A stretch of DNA of 64,000 nucleotides from Montifringilla adamsi. Lineage: Eukaryota > Chordata > Aves > Passeriformes > Passeridae. Of the stretch, positions 60,144-64,000 are shown piece after piece. The stretch covers positions 3,887,676 to 3,951,675 of the forward strand of contig JAGGNK010008781.1 of assembly GCA_017590115.1 (NCBI GenBank), read 5' to 3'. A model generated the notes under the pieces. It saw only the letters and a list, made by a program, of their open reading frames with translations, did not search any database and had not been told where the DNA came from. How positions within the stretch are numbered: position 1 is the first letter of the stretch; every line of letters begins with the position of its first letter. The position numbers and the translations under genes were made by a program.

Positions 60144-61890
60144 GCTGAGGGCGGCGGGGGCGGCGCTGCTGCGGCCCCGGACCGGGCCGGCCCCGGCCGC
60201 GCTGGGCTACCACAAGAAGGTGAGGGGCGAGCGTGACACGGGGAGAGACGGGGGAGCGAGAGGTGCCCCTCGCTGACGCTGTGTCTTGGCAGGTGGTGGA
60301 TCACTACGAGAACCCGCGCAACGTCGGCTCCCTCGACCGCAATGCCAAGAACGTGGGCACCGGCCTGGTGGGCGCCCCGGCCTGCGGCGACGTCATGAAG
60401 CTGCAGGTGACCTTGGGGACCCGTTGGCACCTGGGTGGGGGTCATACGGGGCTGTTGTCAGGGTTAAAGCTGCCCGTGTCCCCTCAGGGCTTCCCTCATG
60501 CCTGTGCCCGGGGCAGGGACAGTCCTGTTCCCCGCGGGCCCGGCTGGGGGGGCCTGACCGAGCTGAACCGGGCACTGAAGTGTCCCCAAAATGCTCCCGC
60601 AGGTGGAAGTGGATGAGAACGGCAAGATCGTGGACGCCCGTTTCAAAACCTTCGGCTGCGGCTCGGCCATCGCCTCCAGCTCGCTGGCCACGGAGTGGGT
60701 CAAAGGGAAAACGGTGAGGGAGCTCCGGGAAGGCTGCAGAGCTTCCCACGTGCCTGTGTTCTCTGTTGGGATTGTGTAGGAAGTGCTCTCCAGAGAGTCC
60801 CTGCGCTGCTCTGTGCTGTAGGAGTGACTGCCAGCACTGTCAGGGCTTCAATTGTAGGGCAGTAATTGTCTTTTTCAACAGCCATCAGAGAATCATTAAG
60901 GTTGGAAAAGCCCTCTGAGAACATCAAGTCCAACCATTCCCCCAGCACTGGCAGCTCCACCACTCACCATGTCCCCACGTAAACAGTTTCACCAGGAAAT
61001 GACTTTGTGTCTTATGCAATGAGCAAAACCAGGCTGATGGCAGAAATTTTAGGTATAGAGAACCTTTAGATCATTTCTGCCAGCAGTAAATGCACCTCAG
61101 TGCTGTGATAGAGGATGAATAGGACTTGAAACAGGCCAAGTGGGGACAGTGTGTGACACTGATAAGTCAGTCAGACATTCCTTAATTCCCACATCCCTCA
61201 CTGCCCTGGGAGGATCTCCCCTGTGGATTCTGCTGGCTGTGGAGCATTAAACCTTCTTAGCAAACACAAACAGCAGGGCCCTTGATCACCTCTGCCTTTG
61301 TTTCAGGTTGATGAAGCGCTGAAAATCAAGAACACAGACATTGCCAAGGAACTCTGCCTTCCCCCTGTCAAACTGCACTGCTCCAGTAAGTAAAAACCCT
61401 GGATCTCAGGTACTCTGGGAATAGCACAGATGCTTCTGGATGCTGTTTTCCAAACACTTTCTGCCCAGTGTTGTCCTTAAGAGAAAACCTTTTCAGAGTT
61501 CAGGGTTAATTCAAGAATTTTCAGATCACTTCCATATTTGGAGCCTGTGGCTCAGCAGACTGATAATAAACAATCAGATTCTGAATTACATCATTATCTG
61601 AAGTTATATTGCATGAAATCAGCGTTATAGGAATTCAGTATTTTAGGAATTCCATTCAGATTCTACTCCTAAGACCAGGCTGTGCTGCTGGTCTTGTTTG
61701 CTCACCGCTGCCTGCTTTTGCTTTTTACTTCATCCTTTGTCCTAAAAGCCCTCGAATTGTCCTTAAAATGCCTTTTTTTTTTTTTTGCTTTGCAGTGCTG
61801 GCTGCAGACGCCATCAAGGCTGCCTTGGCCGATTACAAACTGAAGCAGGACTCAAAGAAAGAACCCGACAAAAAAGCCGACAACGCCTGA
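60136..61890 (+). CDS. ISCU: ISCU, mitochondrial iron-sulfur cluster scaffold
   Basis: Five exons, 60136-60219, 60293-60406, 60603-60713, 61307-61385 and 61796-61890, in consistent phases, give 160 aa (human 167). The Ala/Arg-rich first 24 residues are a mitochondrial targeting sequence, followed by [14 protein letters not shown]. Cluster ligands are all present: C59 and D61 (GAPACGD), C85 (FGCGS), H127 and C128 (KLHCS). LPPVK at 121-125 is the site recognised by the HSPA9/HSCB chaperones. The protein assembles [2Fe-2S] clusters with NFS1-ISD11-ACP and frataxin in the matrix; this follows from the family. The start codon is fixed by the TISU element. Confidence 0.97.
60714..61795 (+). other. 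ISCU introns 3 and 4 (around exon 4)
   Basis: Intron 3 holds an inverted CR1 fragment (60885-60985); intron 4 is plain, ending in a 14-T run that forms the polypyrimidine tract of exon 5. Confidence 0.7.
60885..60985 (-). mobile_element. CR1 LINE 3' fragment, inverted
   Basis: AGAATCATTAAGGTTGGAAA, AGCCCTCTGAGAACATCAAG and TCCAACCATTCCCCCAGCAC are the inverted CR1 end. Confidence 0.9.
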
Positions 61891-62490
61891 ACTGCCTGCG
61901 CAGCTTCCCCTCCTCCCTCCTCACTCTGCAGTGCAATTCCCGAGCTGTTGTAGGACCCTGTGCACTACTCAAGCTGTAAGATACGCACAAGTTACGCACA
62001 ACGTGTCCCTGTGGTGTCCAGCCACCCCGTAGTGCTCACGTGGACGATGGGGGCTGCTGTCCCCTCGGGAATGCCGCGGGAAGACTCCGCTCCGGAGACC
62101 GAACCCCGCTGTCCGGTACTGCAAGGGCTGCACTTTCCTTTTTATTTTGGGAAGATGTCTAGTTTTGCCTAATATTTTATGGAATTTAGTGGGAAGTGTT
62201 GCCCTGGTTTGGATGTGTGTCAGAGCTGTGGGGCCGCCCCTGGCTCTGGCTGCGTCAGGGTTGGTTTCACAATCCGGGGGCAAATTCCTGCTCTTGGAAT
62301 TCTGGAACTTTTTGCTGGTGCCAAAGGGAAAAGTGACCAGGAAACACTGGTGGTTTCTACTCCCATCCTGTCACCACTTAGTTTTTGAAGCTCTTGTTTG
62401 AAGAACAGCCTGAATTTTGGGGTGTTTTCTCTAAGAATTTCACTTCTTCAGTCACCAGGTGCTCTCTTAGAGCTTTAATTCCTGAGCTAG
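61891..62490 (+). other. ISCU: ISCU 3'UTR
   Basis: Non-coding sequence after the stop codon, with two miR-210 seed matches close to its start. I find no canonical AATAAA in it, so the transcript end is not placed; it may use a variant signal. Confidence 0.55.
61983..62001 (+). promoter_or_regulatory. ISCU: Two tandem 8-mer miR-210 seed sites
   Basis: ACGCACAA occurs at 61983-61990 and 61994-62001. ACGCACA is the complement of miR-210-3p nucleotides 2-8, and the trailing A makes each an 8-mer site. ISCU is an established hypoxia target of miR-210 in mammals. Confidence 0.7.
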
Positions 62491-62576
62491 AGGAAAGTGT
62501 CCCTGCTCAAGGAAGGGGTTTGCAACTGGATGACCTTTAAGATCCCTTCCTACTCAAACCACTCAAAGATTCTCTA
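62490..62576 (+). mobile_element. CR1 terminal fragment
   Basis: GGATGACCTTTAAGATCCCT and CTCAAACCACTCAAAGATTC are the forward CR1 end. Confidence 0.8.
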
Positions 62577-63430
62577 AAGTACCCCCTCAGACTGGAACCC
62601 CAGTGGGGAATAGCAGAGCTGGAATGCAGAGGTGAGGGGGAACTCCCCAAGTTCCTCTTTTCTGGAGGAGTATTTTCTGCAGGAGTATTTCCAAACCAAG
62701 CAGACAACACATTGGCAGACTTCACTTTTTAACCTTCTAACCCCCCACAAGACACATCACTTCCCATTTTTCATACTAAGGGTGTTGTTAAACATTTAAA
62801 ACCACATTTAAAAAAAAAAAAAGTCTCATTCTACTCCATCCGGGCACAATATTTGTAATTTTTAACACAGAAGTCACACGTTGCTGCAAGTGTGTCACTC
62901 ACATGGTCCCTCTTGTGGTTCCTCAGCTCCTGGCACCCTCCGGCAGTGAGGAACGTGTCTCTCCCTCATGGAACAATCCTGCTGTTTCCCAGTTAAAAAA
63001 AAAAAAAACAAAACAGGGAAACTTCACACACTCACATCTGCTTTGGGGCAAAAGCAGCTCTTTGTGGTGGCACACTCTTCCTGGGAGAAGGTTGTCCTGA
63101 GGCAAGGACATAATGGGATAAAACACAGGGATACAGGAGGCTCAGGGATACAGGGATGTGCTGCTTTTGAGGCAGAACAGCCTCACTCACCTTCCAGGCT
63201 CCCCTCCTGTCCCCACTGCAGCAGCTGCACCCCAGGGCCGTGGCTGAGCCCTCCACAGCCCCTCCTCAGCCCCACAGCTGTGGGTACAAGATAAAGGTTT
63301 CCTGGAAGGGCACGTGATGTGCTGATGTGGGGACTGATAACACCCTGCCCAGGGCTCCATTGGCCCTGGAGGAGCCCAGGGGCACGGGGACTGTCCCCTG
63401 GCCACCCCACGGCTGCAGAGACACACTGGA
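62577..63430. other. Region downstream of ISCU
   Basis: No coding gene seen. Poly(A)-type runs lie at about 62810-62822 and 62995-63008. The rest is unique, moderately GC-rich sequence. Confidence 0.5.
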
Positions 63431-64000
63431 CAGGAGCTGTGCGGAGGAAATATTTATTTCTAGCTGAAGGGGTTCAGGAAGTGAGGCAAAAATCCAGCTG
63501 GGCTCTGGGGTGGAAGAAGGAAAGGAGGGTCCTTGTCCCTAAATCCCCATCCCTCTTTCCCTTGGCCATGGGCAAAGCTGACCCGTGTCCTACAGACCTC
63601 CAGCCCTGGTCCCATCCCTTCTCCCAGAGGGACACAGCTCCCAGCCAGGAGCCCGGCATGGACCGGGCTGCTGCTGATGATTAAAATAACATTTGTAAGG
63701 AAGCTGTTGGCACAGTGGGGGCAGAGCTGCAGCTGGGGGGATGCACCCACTCAGTGCCTGGGGTGGGAGAAGCCCCTTGGGCAGCAGGAGCTGGGGCTGA
63801 CAGCATTCCAGTGCTGGGGAAAACCACCAGCTCTCAAATCCCTCCCCCATGAGCATCCCATCAGCACCAGGGACGGGGGAGCTGGGAGGGAATGGGATCT
63901 TCATCGGGGCTTCCTTGAGCCACCACGTACATACGGAGCCTGATCCACCATGTCCATCCTGTGTCCCAAGCCAGCAGCTCCTCAGGCTTGCCCGGGACTC
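63431..64000 (-). other. Probable 3' end of the next minus-strand gene
   Basis: TTTATT at 63453-63458 is AATAAA on the minus strand, in an otherwise GC-rich stretch without conserved frame. In human the next genes after ISCU (TMEM119, SELPLG, CORO1C) are all on the strand opposite to ISCU, so a 3'UTR of one of them is likely. I cannot identify which from the sequence. Confidence 0.4.

Larger units (their letters stand above)
59380..60240. promoter_or_regulatory. Bidirectional CpG-island promoter of SART3 and ISCU
   Basis: CpG is very dense across the 569 bp between the two divergent start codons (59566 minus, 60136 plus). Both ATGs sit in AAGATGGCGGC, a YY1-type and TISU-type motif. A TATA box lies on the ISCU side at 60096. 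The head-to-head pairing is also found in mammals. Confidence 0.85.

Noticed and set aside
59179..60276. 365-codon plus-strand open frame through the CpG island
   Set aside because: It runs antisense through SART3 exon 1 and on through ISCU exon 1 and its intron. It is Pro/Arg/Ala-rich low complexity, as expected by chance in GC-rich DNA.

Overview
This is a vertebrate nuclear window, almost certainly avian and probably songbird. It has intron-split genes with GT-AG junctions, CpG-rich promoters, many CR1-type LINE tails (the typical bird repeat) and endogenous-retrovirus LTR remnants that resemble passerine families. The gene order WSCD2(+), CMKLR1(-), FICD(+), SART3(-), ISCU(+) matches human 12q23.3-q24.11 in order and orientation. 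There is no prokaryotic-type system, CRISPR array or intact retroviral gene.

Layout: 1-2900 is the WSCD2 upstream/5'UTR region. 2919-15411 holds eight WSCD2 coding exons whose phases all agree (563 aa). 15412 to about 16660 is its probable 3'UTR. From there to about 21300 lies repeat-poor intergenic DNA with one assembly gap (18549-18639). The single-exon CMKLR1 reading frame is at 22460-23548 (minus), with its 3'UTR below. 23549-39844 is intergenic, with several CpG-rich blocks and minisatellites but no recognisable coding gene. FICD has two coding exons (39845-42484, 449 aa) and converges tail-to-tail with SART3, whose 19 coding exons run from 59566 down to 45248 (910 aa). SART3 and ISCU (five exons, 60136-61890, 160 aa) are head-to-head across one CpG-rich bidirectional promoter. 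After ISCU, a minus-strand poly(A) signal near 63455 suggests the end of the next gene.

The genes do not form one pathway. WSCD2 is a Golgi-type WSC-domain sulfotransferase, CMKLR1 a chemerin-receptor GPCR, FICD an ER AMPylase of BiP, SART3 a U4/U6 snRNP recycling factor, and ISCU the mitochondrial Fe-S scaffold.

The most unusual structure is in WSCD2 intron 7. A solo LTR with a 6-bp target duplication ends 33 bp before exon 8 and appears to supply its branch point. Inside the LTR is a nested set of inverted and tandem repeats next to a 178-bp segment that recurs, with two mismatches, in the WSCD2 3'UTR region 1.6 kb downstream. ISCU also stands out: its start codon sits in an exact TISU element 40 bp below a TATA box, and its 3'UTR has two adjacent 8-mer miR-210 seed sites.
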